DNA of 64,000 nt from Trichoplax adhaerens (lineage: Eukaryota; Placozoa; Uniplacotomia; Trichoplacea; Trichoplacidae), in contig NW_002060944.1 in NCBI RefSeq assembly GCF_000150275.1, forward strand, positions 2,952,152 through 3,016,151, given 5' to 3'. Numbering within the stretch: the first letter of the stretch is position 1; every line of letters starts with the position of its first letter. A model generated the notes under the pieces. The model saw only the letters and a list, made by a program, of their open reading frames with translations, made no database searches and was not told the origin of the DNA. The translations under genes were made by a program, and so were the position numbers. Of this stretch, positions 1 to 15,033 are shown piece after piece.

Positions 1-3000
1 CAAGCCGCGTTAGTATTGCCGGAAACAATGCAGGGCATAATGGATGCGTCTGCTACACGGATCCCATCTAAACCGTGGATTCTAATTTTAAAAATAATAA
101 AATTAATGCAATCAATGCAATTTTCATATTCTAAAATGCTGTGTGCAGTATTATTTTAAGATCATTTTACATAATAATATTGCCAGTGCAACTAAAATTA
201 TAGGTGATACATATACGATACACGTATATACCTTAGATCTGAATCAACCACAGTTGTAGGATCGTCAACAGCACCCATCTTACACGTACCAACCTAATAG
301 TATATTAATACGTTTAAGAGAGTAAAGGAAGCTATTTTTTTAATTAAGTATACAGCGGCAGGGCTATTTACGCTTAATAGATTAAGTTGTAGAATTTTGC
401 CTTATATCATGGAAAGCTAACGTACCGGGTGAAAGCAGTCCATGCCATATACTCTTATAACATCTTTCCAGTATTCAATGCTGTTATACTCATGTGATGA
501 ATCAATTTTATAACGCAAAACTTCTTTAATATACGAACAAAGTGGCTCTGTCTCCAACAGCTTAATGGCATATTGCACTATCTAAAGATCAAATAGGAAG
601 AAGTTAAGATCTATATATAAGGGATATTTGTTTTCATAGTATCGTTTGCGATTAGACAAATTAAATAATTATATCGTGATTCATAAAGTAAACATTTGCC
701 ATATAATTGACTATAAATTTCTTTAGCATTTAATAACCTTAGCCATGGCTGTTAAGTCATCAGGGTCATCATAATATTTAGGATCAATATCAGGATACTC
801 TGCTGGATCAGTACTTCTCAGTTTTACCGTTCCTCTACTTTTAGGATGTAGCAGTACGGGTACTAGAGTGAATCCTAAGTCGAATATTGTATTTTTAGTG
901 ATTGGCATATTACACATCTAAGTAATAGGAAACTTACAATACCTGCAATTAAACATCAGTACGTGTATTTATATATTTAAATACCTATATTATATATACA
1001 TATCTATAAAACAAATACGTCGCGCGGAAATGTTCCAATGAGGCTAGCTACCATTTCAATTTACTTATTTGTGATTATTATTTCTTACCTTCTTGATCTT
1101 GAGCCATAGAATTGCCTATGAATAACGGGAAATGCCTAAGACAATATGAATATGATTATATTTTAGGACATTTAATGCGTTTCTTTCAATCATTTTAAAA
1201 ATAAAAACTATTGCCAATGCCAAAATAATTTAAGTCCTAAAGGCTCTGCAAAGATGTTAATTAGTGTTCTCAGTATTCTCTTCATTGAACACTTTAATAA
1301 CTAGCGCTATTTTCAATCTTCATCGTTGTGTCAGAATAAAAACTTTGAGCAATCTTACTTTTCTTTATTATAGCCTAAGTTTTCGTAGTAAAATTTATCG
1401 CTCAGTACACCATAGCCAAACAAATGGATCTGAGTATCGGGCCATGGTAGTGCATCCTAAAATAACAAAGCAGTTTAACTATAAATGCTATCAGCATGTA
1501 ACAGCTATTCGGCTAAAATTTATTTTTAAAGCGCCTCTAGATATATAGATGGAATACAGATGTTATTACTTAATATCAGTATCTTGAGAAACTATACTCG
1601 ACATCTGTTTAATTGTAAATGATGATTAAATAATATTTATAACTTAATTAATTAATTGTAGCAAAGTCTTTGCTATGACCTTTGCATGCGTAGAATCCTA
1701 ATAGAAGTCGCTTACAGTAAAAATATAATTAGGGAGAGTGAAGAAGAAATGATCCCACATTTAAGTTAGCTATAAATTTACATTTTATGACACTATAGTT
1801 AAAATTAGGGAAACTAACAAAAAAATGGATTTGGAAATAAGTTAAAAGAAGTTCGCAATATACAAAATTCCTAAATACTATTTATAAATGGATATAACTG
1901 ATAAAAGAATTTGTTACGGTGATATTTAGTACATTTATTGTAGCATTTCATTTCGATTTCATGCTTATTCTATCATTGTATGATATAATATGGTTAGAAT
2001 ATAACTTAAGACGTAGCATTTCCTTACACTGTCATCAACAGCATTAACAAATCCGCTAGCAAGGTATCCGCTTGAAGCTATTACACCCTGTAAAAAATCA
2101 ATTCGTAATTATGTATTATTTTATATTCTAGAACTGTAAGATTGCATCCAAAATTGGGTTATTCTAATCCGATAGACGATTATATTACGACTTCTGACCT
2201 TGCCTTTAAAAAGGTATTTCAGAATAGATGACAGTTTAGTAGCAGACTTTAAATTTAAAGTAGAGTTTTGCAAGTCTTTGGTTAAAGAACTAATGGAGAT
2301 TGCGTTGTGATCCTGAAATATAGATATGTAAAGTACAGAATTAAACGATTATCATCATAATGGCAGTAGGCTACTTTTCAACATCATATAAACCTATCTT
2401 CCGTGTCATTAACTATAACAAAATCATACCTGCATATTCCTTCCAACCGGTAAATTAGCAACCACCGGAATCTATAATATAGCATTTTAAATTTCAAATT
2501 TTACTATAATTAGGAGTACATATACTTCTATAGTGAGATTCTCTATTTATAAGTATTTGAATAGATTAGTATTGCTATTTGAGGGTAAAGATTTAAATTC
2601 TACCTCTAGTTTTTCTAAATCCTCCTTAGGTCCTACTCCTGATAGTAGAAGGATTTGTGGTGAGCCAATAACACCTCCACATACTATTACCTCGCTATTG
2701 CATGATATTGTTATAATTTTGTCGCTATTTTAAAAAAATAATTATTTCACGTATTGAAAAACAGATTGAATAAAAGAAGTATCTTCTATAAGGTAATTTA
2801 GTTCGTTGAAAATAACAATATTAGTAAAATAGAAACGGATAGGTTACAATGTATCTCTATGGGAACACGTTACTTCGTACTGTAGTAACATAATCTGTAG
2901 CGATGCATAGTAATCTGTTGGTCCTTATTAGCAATTATTGTTCAAGTACTACTGCAGAGGCATATAATCAACATAGGATAAAGCTAAAAGTCCCAGGATA

Positions 3001-6000
3001 ATCATTTTGTAGCACGTACTAAACACGAACTAATAACAAGTTATGCGATTAGTTTTATCTTATAGTATTACTATAATATGAGGAAATTTTTGATTCTGTA
3101 TACAGTAAAAGCCGAGATGTAAGTTTACAAAGTATCATACTGTATTTCTGGAAAGACCATGTACATTTCTTTCGTTGTCAACATTGGTAGATTAGTACTT
3201 ACTTTTTTGAAAATTCAACGCCTACGGCTTTGTTCTCCTTAAACACAACCTATGAGTGGAAGGCAATGGGTAAAATTTTAGCGACATCGATTAATGCCAC
3301 TGCAGCAAAAAAAGAGCAAATTCAGAGGGGAAAAAAGTATCGTGGTCCACCCCGAAAGATTCAACCATAGTAGCAAATGGAAATTTTCTTGAAAAATAGC
3401 ATTTCAAGAATGGATTACCTTTCTGACGAGACAATTAACGCCAATAGCCAAATTTCTACGCCTCAGAACCTTAGATGTCAAGTAAGATGCAGCTGTGCTT
3501 TGTCGCTGTCCATTTTTAATTACTAATTGGCCTAAATCAAATCCATTCTAAAATGATAGTATTACATGAGAAATTTGCCAGGTAAATAACCTTTCGTTTA
3601 CATTTATAACGGTTACATTAGAAGAATACAATAATCTGCGATTAAAGGAATATCGATAGTAAATATGCCAATACTGTACTGATACACACTTATGATTTTG
3701 CATCGACTCCAAAGCTATAATTTCATAATTTTAATTTACTGACAGCTTACTAAACTCCTCAACTGGATTAAACTTTATTACGACAGATTAAGTACTAGTT
3801 TACTACGGTACATTACATTTCAATAATCAAGATATCTCAAGTTTAATATTGCAATGTGCACGACAGCGTAACTTAATTTCATGCATGGAAGTTTGCATGC
3901 TCAACAAAGCTTGAATATACAAGAGCTCTATACTTAAATTTATTTGAAGTAGCCCTAGAGCCCTTTAATTAGTTAAACTTTAGAGCCTTCGCAACTATTA
4001 GCCATACTCGAATAACTGAACTGCAATATTGCACTACTGCGTTACTGAACAAAAATATGTAAGAAAATACTAGCAATTTAAACATAATCATACACTGTAC
4101 TAATGACTTATTGTAATGGTCAGCTATAGTTCGTACGAAGAAATTTATCTAATGATCCATTGCCGTTGTGATAAGTAATTTTCTCATGCTATCTCTTTTT
4201 TTTGGCAGAGGTAAGTATTTATTGGATAGTTGAATGGCTTAAATAACAAGTCAATCAGACAAAACTACATATCTGCTATAAAAAATACCGTACACTGTCA
4301 TTTCTACTTCTATTCTATCAAATGCAAGCCTGACAGAAGGATCTCAAGTGCCCTTAACATATTACTTGTTGATATATGCTGTATGGAAATCATAGCATAA
4401 CTACAGTAGTACTACATCGTAGGATCCAAATATAAAAATGTAATTTTAAGTAATGTCCTACTAAAGTTGTTCAAATTCTAAATAAAGATTTAAGCTGAAA
4501 GTATCTTATTCTGTAAGATAAAAATTAATTTTTAGCCCTTGTCAAGCATACTACGTACTAGTCAGAAATGTATTGAATCACTGTCAGCATAACTATAGCA
4601 CGTACAAGGAGTTCTTATCCGTAACCAAATTACAGTATATTTACCTTGACTCCACTGTTAATATCACATTCTTTATTTCCCAACTTCACGCCTAAAATGA
4701 ATACGTTAATACGACTCGTAGTTAACGACAGTATATTAGATATGATTATACAACTGTGCTATGATAACAATAATATCTATCCAATCACTCTATTATAACG
4801 AATCGTAATACATAATCGAGCATTGTAATTAAAGTAATTACCTGCTTTAACAAAAGCATCAGTTACTGGAGTAGTAAATGATGGGTCAGTCACAGTTACT
4901 GGACCTCCTACCCCGTGGGCAGGATCTTTTCGAAATTCTGGCCTAAATAAGGTATATTGTTATCGATTAAAATCCTTTTTAATCAATGACGAAGGCTGTT
5001 ATCAGACAATTTTTTCTTGTTATCTATGGCATTCAAATGTACAAACGCTATCGTGATATTATTTGCGGTAGCTTTTATGAAAGTAGTTATGAAATAAAAA
5101 GTAATACTATGCTGACTAGTTTTACATTGATATTCGAACTAATTAGTTAGTAAGTATTTTCCAGATCAGCCAGTTATTTTATCATGTCATATGAATTATT
5201 AGTTTATGATCTTCAATTAATTTTTTCTAACTACATCGTTTCTCATTGCTATTCTTCAATGTATCAAGATGTAATAGTGCTTACCTGATGTTATTTTCGG
5301 ATTTAATGAAGTATGGCAGTACACTTTCGAAATTCCAGCCTTGCGCACCTAGGCAGGAATGCATTTAAATAGTTAACATTGCCGTCAATAATTGCTAAAT
5401 TTAGGCCCATGTTTTAAAAGTATCATAATAATACAGATATATCTGCTAAGGGGAAGTCATCTAATACTAGGCCTTACGGTTAAATTTACTATACATAATA
5501 AGACGATTATCGCGATTCTAAAAAACTTCAGGGCATATAATTATAATAGTTAATCTGTTACTATTGCAAATGATGTAGTAAACATGGGAATCAATAATGT
5601 AATTTCAAGATCTAAGTCTACATTTTCAGTTTAAGTAAGGCTTGTGAGCATATTTTAATTTCATTTACCCATCTCTTGCCAAGTATCATAATCTCCCTTG
5701 CACCCACGTATATAGACCATAAAATTAATAGAGCTACATCCTCCAAGCACCTTAGTATAAAACGTTATAATAGAGTTAGTGTACGGCTATCAGTATTTAA
5801 ACAAGATTTCACACATACGGGTATGCCTGAATACTGTATACATTCTGCGTACTACTGCGATAATAATACTACTTAATCGCAAAAACTACAAAGGATACAA
5901 GTTTAAAGATAGAATATGATAATTACTCTTCCTCTTGGAATGGTAGCGACCTGTCCACACGCTAATCGCGAATTCGATTGCTCAACCGACTATAAATTTA

Positions 6001-6436
6001 ATTGACATAATTGAATAAATAAGGTGATAAACTTTATGGTTAATTTCTATCATCAGCTACATCAAAATCATCAACTTATGCTGTTATTATCAATTGTTTT
6101 TAAACAATTTGTTTAATACGAGTATCGATACTCAATATGGGAGAAAAAAATTCGAAAGACGGATACTGCAATACTGAATCTAATAAGAAAAACCTTATAG
6201 CTCCAATCGAAATTGGGGTCATTATGCAAATCAATTGTTTTTGCAGGAACTTTTAAAGCACTTTTCTTCTCATGGCTAGGACCGGCTTCCAATAATAAAA
6301 CAGTAGTTTTAAGATCTTCACTCAAGCGATTGGCGATAACGCAACCAGCAGAGCCACCGCCAATGACTATATAGTCATAAGCTGGCAAGAAATTATCGGT
6401 GATAGCACTTCGTTTGGTGAAATATGAATAAGACAT
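1..6436 (-). CDS. GMC oxidoreductase A (choline-dehydrogenase-like), 3' end off the window
   Basis: FAD-dependent GMC oxidoreductase; substrate not predictable. Eighteen coding exons join in phase: 6436-6194, 5989-5927, 5750-5669, 5348-5285, 4942-4842, 4691-4645, 3547-3419, 3249-3203, 2724-2604, 2471-2430, 2312-2199, 2087-2028, 1456-1359, 1135-1089, 874-738, 581-426, 293-232 and 81 to beyond 1. About 565 codons are visible; roughly the last 20 lie off the left edge. The start Met at 6436 is followed at residues 20-52 by the dinucleotide-binding fold (YDYIVIGGGSAG, then LLLEAG). Exons 2-3 give the PRGRVLGG motif and exon 9 gives LLLSGVGP. The catalytic histidine is in FHPVGTCKMG (about residue 516), and the catalytic Asn region reads VSGNTNA (Asn about 560). 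Unlike GMC-B and GMC-C it has no hydrophobic N-terminal segment, so it may be soluble. The family is certain; the exact gene name is not. Confidence 0.93.
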
Positions 6437-9400
6437 ACTTGTACTTCAAGGGACACTATCACTGTTGAGAAAGAAGACTTTTGATTTTAGATTTTAGTAA
6501 CTTGAATAGTTGAATAAAAAATCATTTACGATAATCGCTGAATCAATCTATTACGTAAAAATACATCTACTACGGGTTGTATAATCTTTAACTTATAGCT
6601 CATTCACGATTTGGTTTGGTGAATTAAACTAGAATTAAATTTTAATTTGTAATACAAGTATGAGTATAACGGAATAAGATAATTTAATTATTATACTAGA
6701 ACTACTTATCATGACAATATTTACCTACCGGCTAAAGGAACTCTTTAAAATGTTGATATTTCTACGGTTATCTTCAAGCTTTCCTAACAGATAGGATCAA
6801 AATTTAGATTTCTACTTAAGTAATCAATCGTGCCTGGTTCCAGAGAAAAATTCTATCCCAGGTTGATTATTTAGTCTGCATATATTATAGACCGGTCCGT
6901 TAATGGTTTCAAGCCCAAAATCTTAAACTTTCTCACGGAAAGTCAAATAATTAATCAACAATATTGGTCGTAACACCTACCGAATTTACGATAATATCTC
7001 ATTATTCAAGTTATTATCATAACAATCGATTGTTTCTTTAGTTGAAGCCTAAGAACTGACGTAAATCCAAGGTAGTTATTGTATTGAAATATGGGCATTA
7101 AATGTAAACAGCAGCTATAATTATTCATCTAGAAACTACCTAATCACCCCGATTATAGGTCATCATGATGGTGTCATAATAATCAGTTTAGATTTTTGTG
7201 CTGCACCTCACTGGAACGGGCTACGAGCAGAAATAGATGTGCATTGGACGTATCATGGTCGTAAGAGTAGCTTTTTTATTGGGCAACAGCTAGGCCTCAG
7301 ACACTAAATTTGGGCTAAAATATTTAATAGGGCTTAGTTTTTCTTTAAATGTAGTAGACTGCTATATACTAGACACCTGTAGATATAACTATGTTAAACT
7401 GTATCAAGCATTACCGATCTTGCAGCAAGCAAACAACTACCATTCAACTAGAATTGCCTATAATCCCAGTCACGATGTTATGATACTTTTCCACCATTTC
7501 ACAGTGTGATGTCGGTGGGCAAAGCCAAGGACAATTGAAAACGTAAAGAGTTCTTTACAAAATGATAGAGGCCTCAAGTAGAGCACGATATGGCAGTCTA
7601 CGTCAAATAGTGTATTGTATTATATAATAGGCGAAAATTACGTAATAATATAGACCGTGATCGTGCATTAAATTGTCCGTAATATGTATGTTATATCATT
7701 CAGTAGAATGCGATATTGTACCGCACTGTACTGTAAGGTCCTTTGTTGGGTACCCGAGTTGCTATACTATATAATATTTGGGAAAAATTCGACGTATATT
7801 GCCTGTAAGCTAATGTGTATGAGATATGTAAATAGGCAATACCATGTTAGCAGACATAACACCAAAATGAAGGATCAACAAACTAAATTAGTCGCTGTAT
7901 TAAGCTCTCATGCTAGACTTCTGTCTCGTTATATTTGTATTTACTGTTAACATCAGATGTCTATCTTGACCTTTAGTTCGATATATGCGTAGAAGAGTAA
8001 CTTATAGTTATTGTTAAATCAATAAAAATGATTCTGTATTATATGTCGTACTTCATGGCGCCAAAAGTGCTATCATCGATATGAAAATGGATGTTTGCGA
8101 ATGCATTATCGAAATGTTACTTTAAACAAGAAAAAGAGCCAATTTACCTGATAGGTCGCTATGGCTCGTAAATTTATATCAATATGGCAATATGTTATAT
8201 TTACTTAATAGTATGGAATGTTAGCCTGTTTGTCTGCTGAACTCTCTATCTAATGTTTAAAGTGTCTCTATACAAAATGAATTCATTTGCAACTTTAATT
8301 CAATACCGTAATTGAAATTTATATTAAGATTACTAAGATAGCTATTTTTAATACAACATAATCTGCATGAGTCTCAAACTCGGTTCAACGAAGGATGCAA
8401 TACTGTAGGCCAATATGAATACTCGAGATAGCACTATAAACCAATAATTGTCACGTCAAAATTTGGTTATAAATTATTTCTATGAATCTTCCAATTTTCC
8501 TTTGATTGAAAGTACTAAGAAATAAGTAACAGTTAATGAGCTAATGTTTTTTATCATTCGCAAATTTTAGCTGTCTTTAAGATTATAGCTCATGTCTTAT
8601 GAAGACAGCAAGCACAATCGATTGAAACGGTAGTACTTGCATGATTATGGTATATTCGTGCATAAGACTAATGAAACAACCGTTATCGCCGATTGATAGT
8701 TGTGCAAGTAATAGCGCTAATAGCTATCAGCATTCATTTAACAGTTCTAGCCGATCTTTAAATACAATTATTCAAAATTAGTATTTTAACGAAGAAATAA
8801 ATAGCACTCTTCCAAGTTGTCAAATAATTCAATTTGGCATAAAGGTAGTGCGTAGTGCTATTCATTACAATAAATTATACGGTAGCTTTTACATAAATTC
8901 ACTACTATACCAGAAGATTAGACTTTTCGAGAAAATTTGCAATTGCTTTGGATTGTAACGGAAATTAAATTTCATGTCTGAGAATTCATAAGATTTTCAT
9001 ATAAACATTGTTAGCGAATAAATTATCAGCACACATACACTAAAGTTTGGTATTTAAAAAAATTCTCAATTAATAGCGGAATGTGCTAAAGATATCCCTA
9101 ATTTTCATTTCGCAGTTAAACTGGTAAGCCAGCAACTGCGTAACGTAAAGCTATCCTATTCGATTGAAAAATTTCATTACAAGTTAATCATAATCTTTTC
9201 ATACTTGTTCTCCACAAATAATGTAATGCCATAGGACAATCACCATTGGTGAATGATCATAATAGTTTACAAGACTGCAAATATATCACGAAATAACATT
9301 GTATTTTTATAATATACGTAGATTATAAATATTTAAGAAATAAGAGTTCTTATACCTGATACACTGTATCAGATACCTTATTTCAGTTTTAGTTTATAAT

Positions 9401-9545
9401 TTAACAAAAATTATGAGAAATCTTTACATATATTGTGATATCAAAGTAATTATAAGCTAGAGATCTATGTATAAAATTAATTATTTCAATTTAAGATATC
9501 TACAGGTAGTGAACTCAAAATATTTAAAGTTGAGTTATACTAACA
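6437..9545. other. intergenic, no gene recognised
   Basis: This 3.1 kb lies between the start of GMC-A and the stop of the WDR83 homologue, both on the minus strand. It must hold the GMC-A promoter and the WDR83 3' flank. It is AT-rich. Short open frames, such as an 88-codon one at 7684-7950, show no family similarity and no splice-consistent neighbours. I see no RNA gene or repeat array. Confidence 0.6.
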
Positions 9546-12077
9546 CTATGAGCCGTCCTCTGTACAACCTTCATTATCTGACTTCTTCCAAAATATTATA
9601 TCACCAAAAGCTGAAGCAGTTAACAGATACGGTTCTCTTGGGTGGAATGCTAAGGAATAAATAATATCTCGTTTCGATAGATTGGCATTTAATTTTGTCA
9701 CTACAGAGCCCTACATTATTTTGTAGAAAAAGAGCGTAACATATACATCAATTAATAGCGACTTTAGGAATATTAATTTAATAGCAAATAATAAGAATGT
9801 ATACTATCTATCTTTTCAATGCTCGTTAATAACAATACCCGTTTACCTCTACTAAATCCCATATAAAAATATACCCGTCTTCGGATCCACTGACCACATG
9901 TGCATCGGTATGAGTAAAGCAACTATCAATTTTGTAATCTGAATTCTTATGACCGGTAAATCTTCATGACATTATATAATTTGAAAATCAGAAGGTGTTA
10001 TTAACAAATGATAACTATTTGCAATATGTTAAACAATAGATACTGATTTACATCATACTGTACATATGGAAAAAATCGCAGCCTACTAGTATTTAAAATG
10101 CAATCCCTGTCAATTCGTCCTTACTAATCAGTACTTACTCATTTAAAAGCTGACCAGAATCTTTATCTAGTAAACGTAAAGTATTATCTAGGCAAGAAGT
10201 CAGGATACATTGGCCATCCTTTGAATAGCTTACACTGGTTACAGGAGCTAAAAGATCCCATAGCGCGATGTTATGATTATTCACAATATTATTCCTTTAG
10301 TTTTGCACTCATTACATCTTATATGATTATAGGTACCATTACAGATCATGTTGTCATATTCGTAAACAAATTGTCGTAATATATTAGTTCACTACATTAG
10401 CTTACGTCCAATGTAATCTTCATTCATTTTTCCAGCTCGTAAGTCATACAAACGTACTTTGCCATCTATGCAGCTAAAGATCAGAAGAACTTTGTGAAAA
10501 TAAAGTATAAATGCAACCTAATAATAATTAGATGTGTAATCAGCTCAAATCTTTCTACCCAGATATAATCTCATGGTTGGAAACTTTAACGCTCGAAATA
10601 CTATCAGAAGCTTCGTCCAAGACTTGAATAGGATCATAGCGCCTCGATCTAAATTAATAATTATAATACTTAAATAGTGTCATTGTACCTAGGGTAAATG
10701 TTCAGACAGTAGAAAGATATAAACCATAAATACCGATTAAAAATCGACTCAGTATTATTATCACAGTCTGTGAAATTATTCCTATTTGTCAAACCTGGTA
10801 TCCCATGTCCTGATGGTAGCATCATACGATCCTAGAAATTAAATCATTGAATGGGAACTCATTAGTGGTACCTCTCATCATATTCATAGTCTACCCAATT
10901 CTTGATTAATTATTGAAGAAATGAAAATTTGTTATACACAAACCTGTCACAATTACCGTACACTCATCATTGAAAGCAATGGAATTAATAGCCTACAAAC
11001 AATCACGACGGTCACATGTTACCACAAACATTTAACTGTCATATTTAGCATGACTGATCAAAATAATCTAATTCTACGAATACAAACATCTATACGCTTA
11101 TAGACATCAACTACTTTACAAGTTAATAATTGGTAGCAAATATTTTATCCTTAGACTTACAAAATAATTACTAAAAAAGTATTTGCATATCACAATTAAA
11201 TACTTTGATACTGTTAGGTATCAACCATATTGATAAAGTATGAATTTTAAATATCTATCCAAGTTATCCCGCGCCTTCATAGTGCACATGCCGTAGAACG
11301 TAACCTACCCCAGAGTGTCCTCTAAATTTTCGAATAATTTGACCAGTACCGACATCCCAAAGAATGATCATCTTATCGGTTCCTCCAGAAGCAAGTCTGC
11401 TATTGTCTAAGGTTCTAGTACCAGTAAAAGTACAACATTCAGCTTTATATCGGATCAGATATTATCGCTTTGATTTATACACAAACGGACCTATACAGTA
11501 TACTACAGTACAATCTAGTAGTCTATATCATCAATGATGATAGGCGTTACATTTAAGTTAATAATGAGGCTTTAGCTTAGCAACTTACGCTGCAATATCT
11601 AATACTTCTTGACCGTGCCCTTTATAGGTTTTGATAGATAGTGCAGAGTGAGGATTCCATAGTTTAATGATTTTGTCACTTCCACAGCTCAAGCAGTAAT
11701 TACCATTGTCTGAAGAGGAGATTGTTATTAGACAAATTGACCAGCATTATTGACGAGTAATTTATCAATCAACTCGTATTCAGACAGAGGGTTATTCGCT
11801 CATTAAATACTAGCTAAACCTGCACACCATGGTTTGCGAATGAGATTTCTTCTTATTCTAATATAAATTATCCATGATCTACTCGACACACAATGATTTC
11901 AGCTTGTGATACTTTGCTATAAACTATTTGTTTATCCAGTATTGAGCTGGTAAATTGTCCATTAGACTTACTGTTAAATCGAACTGCTCGTACAGGACCT
12001 TGATGGCCACGGAGGGTGCTTGAAGGTGTATCAGGAAGCTGAGCTGCTACAGCAGCCATTGCATGAACTGTCGCCAT
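9546..12077 (-). CDS. WDR83: WD repeat protein WDR83 / MORG1 homologue, complete
   Basis: Ten exons join in phase to 321 aa (human WDR83 is about 315 aa): 12077-11972, 11709-11589, 11414-11309, 10992-10944, 10831-10795, 10648-10559, 10473-10406, 10247-10139, 9961-9847 and 9710-9546. WD40 blades are visible throughout: CGSDKIIKLWNP, SGGTDKMIILWDVGTG, GSYDATIRTWD, DGKVRLYDLRAG, CLDNTLRLLDKDSGQLLNE and SGSEDGYIFIWDLVE, ending in YSLAFHPREPYLLTAS. Blade order and the linker VLDEASDSISSVKVSNHEI match WDR83 specifically. In mammals it is a scaffold for the ERK module, is linked to HIF prolyl hydroxylase, and co-purifies with spliceosomes. Met at 12077 is taken as the start; a second in-frame Met at 12059 is also possible. 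The stop is TAG. All introns are GT-AG. Confidence 0.95.
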
Positions 12078-15033
12078 GGCTTCCAGCAAATTGTAAATGA
12101 TTAGCCAGCCTATACTTACAGTACTGTAACTTGTAGGGTACAGTGTACAGTACATAAAACGCGTTACTGCACTCATCGTGACGTACTGTACAGTACAGTA
12201 CTGTAGTCTGTACGTCTGTACCATACCAAATTAGCGAACGGGGATGGACAGTATTGCAGCCACCTGTCCAAGTGTCCATTAAACTTCAAACCTTAAATTA
12301 AATTAAATGGCCTGATATAAACGTTAGGCTTGGTTTTTCGTGAAAAACCAATAAACCTCATTTAAAACAGTCTATTAAAAACGCAGATACCGATACAGTA
12401 AAGCTCAAGTTGAATAGTTTCAGCAAAGAAGAATTTTTAAGAGTGCAGACCATATTACCCGTACATCTACAAGGCGTGGATGATTGTACAGTAGACATTC
12501 CTTATTTAATACGGGTATACGCGTATGGTCGATTAAATAAATAATAATATTTGAATTGTACAAAATTGTCAACAATATACAGAATACTGTCTACAGAATT
12601 AAAATTTATAAGTCGGTCTGATGTGCAGATCTCTGGTATATAGTTTGTTTATATTGTTAATGAATGGTTACAAACTAAAATCTGTACAAAAGTAAATACT
12701 GCCTAGAAATTTTGCTATAGACAGTAGAATACATGTATACATATTTGTCGTGCAAAATATATCTAGTAAATACGTATTAACCTGAAAATTTTGTACCAAT
12801 AGTAGGATATGTATCGTGTAAATAAATTGTTGCAATAGTCTTACACGATCGCATAAATTATAAATATCTCAAATCAGTACTACTTTATGAACATTTGCAG
12901 TAACTAGTATGGTATTAGCAAAAGCCATTACCGGTATAAAATGTGAAAATTACAGCATTACCTTCTTTGGCTGTAACACAGCCACTCATCATATGGATTA
13001 GAAACTGGAAACGAATGACTTCATGTCATTTCTTAAGTTTGATTTCTAGATTAAACAGTAATTGTACTGATAAAATGAAATGGATTAACTAACGAGATGT
13101 TTTACAAAGGCGCTAGAGCTTTTAAGGCAGATTCTTTTAAAGTTTTAATAAGACCCTCAAGAAAGCAACTCACCTGAGGGAGCTCTATCAATATTGAAGT
13201 GAATTTATATTCCAACAAACATTGTTAGTCCTATTACTTCCGATCAAGTAAGTTGGTAGTCTATTACCATGCTATAATGCAACGTGAACGTTTTAAGAGA
13301 AATGCTAGTATATCTGGCATGCGAACTTATCAACTTGGAAAGTATTATAAACTACGCAACGCTATATTTATTAGATTGTACGTTTAATACGATGCAGAAC
13401 TATATATAGCATTAATACATTTCGATTGCTATCGTTTGTTTGCGTTAATTCGATATTACCTAAATTTAGCACGCTACAAACTTACTATTGTCACAGGTTA
13501 CATAATAATAATCGTGATTGATTATTTATAGTATTCTACACATGTGATATTCTACACTTGTTAATTCTACCGGTTAATTGTACTGTAGATTGTGCTGCGT
13601 ACACTAATGAATCTACTGCTACACAAACTTGCAATTAAATTGTGTTATAAGTGTGAACGGCACACATATAAGCCGCCGTTCTTCAATACAATAAAGAGAG
13701 AGTAGGAGTTAGTAGTTAGTTTTACAATAACTTCAACTACGTGTTCAATTTCTTGTCTCCATACTAATCGAGAATATTACGAATCTTCAACACGGTTGTT
13801 ACTATTAACTCTAGATAGCAATACACAACAGAAAGTGAATTAGTGTCCGCTAATGAGATCGCAGTAAACGAAGGATACGCACATTTCAAATGTTTACAAT
13901 ACATAGGTGATTGGGAACGAACTTAGCAGCATCTTGATGTAATTCCTCTACGTACGAACGTATATCCCAGAATCGACCTCCGTAGTGAATAATACGAGGT
14001 CTTAGCTCTTTAGTAAGCAATATATACTACGGCATGTAATGAAATACGTGTGTTATGTATCGGTTATAGGCTATGAAATAATGATATTATGAATAAATCA
14101 GCAACGCCACAGCAGAACGCCATAAACGATCTTCATGCACGTATATAGGTACAGGTATAAAACTTACTAATCTAATTTGCATACATCTTCCAAGGCTTCA
14201 GGCTTTTGTGTGCTAATGAGTTTAAATACATAGACCATAAAATTAAAATTTATAAGCTTCATCACTGCTGCAGCTATTTATTCTCTTAAATTCTGACCAG
14301 TAGTTATTTCATGATATACCATACGTGTAATTGTTACATATTGGAAATCACAATATTCTACTTTAGTAATATTTCAATGGTTAATTTAATATCTTTTCAA
14401 TCAATACTCAAGACTCACACGCCCCTTCGCTATTAAGCTAATTAATAATTTTATTTTAAGTATTTTGTATACTGTCATTGGACGTGTACCTAAATGTAAA
14501 ATTTCGGACTTAGCAGTTTGTAGCGAGTAAATAACTGCTACATAGCAATATCATTGCCAAAAAAACCTATTTTACAACCGTAGCAGTATAAAATCTTATA
14601 TAAATCGTACCGTGCCGTATTATGTAAATGAGTAACTTCTTGCATCATATGAAATTCCTATTATTAGATCACTCATAGCTAAATATTTTTCTACTCGTAG
14701 TACTTCACTTCTCCAGCTGTAATGCATTTCCAATAGTAAAATCAATTAAAACACTAAAGGATTTCATTTATTTACTTTGTACAGGATGTGTTAATAAATA
14801 CAGTTATTTGCGCAAACTCATGCAGTAATAATTACATAAGCAGAGATTGCATACCGCGCCTAATAGACATACGCCCCGGCAAGTACAGTATAGTAGCAAT
14901 CTTCAGCCTGCGAGAAGTTTGGTGTCTAGGATTGCATACATTACTTTGACATTATTTGCATAACTGTATTCTAAACTGCTCTAATCATGCTACCTCGTAA
15001 GATACGTTATACTTCTCCTCTAAAGGTCTAATA
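12078..15033. other. intergenic between WDR83 and GMC-B
   Basis: This interval separates two genes transcribed away from each other, so it should hold both promoters. The first 130 bases contain a block rich in CAGTAC/GTACTG units (about 12111-12206), immediately upstream of WDR83. A purine run with GAGAGAG lies near 13695. I recognise no coding exon, RNA gene or clear TATA box. Confidence 0.55.
12111..12206. repeat. ACTGTACAGT-type palindromic repeat block
   Basis: Repeated CAGTAC and GTACTG hexamers, including runs reading the same on both strands, lie 35-130 bases upstream of the WDR83 start. The same family recurs at 29857-30045, 41336-41676 and 41939-42025. It produces spurious open frames rich in VLYCTV-like residues on either strand. 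Confidence 0.75.
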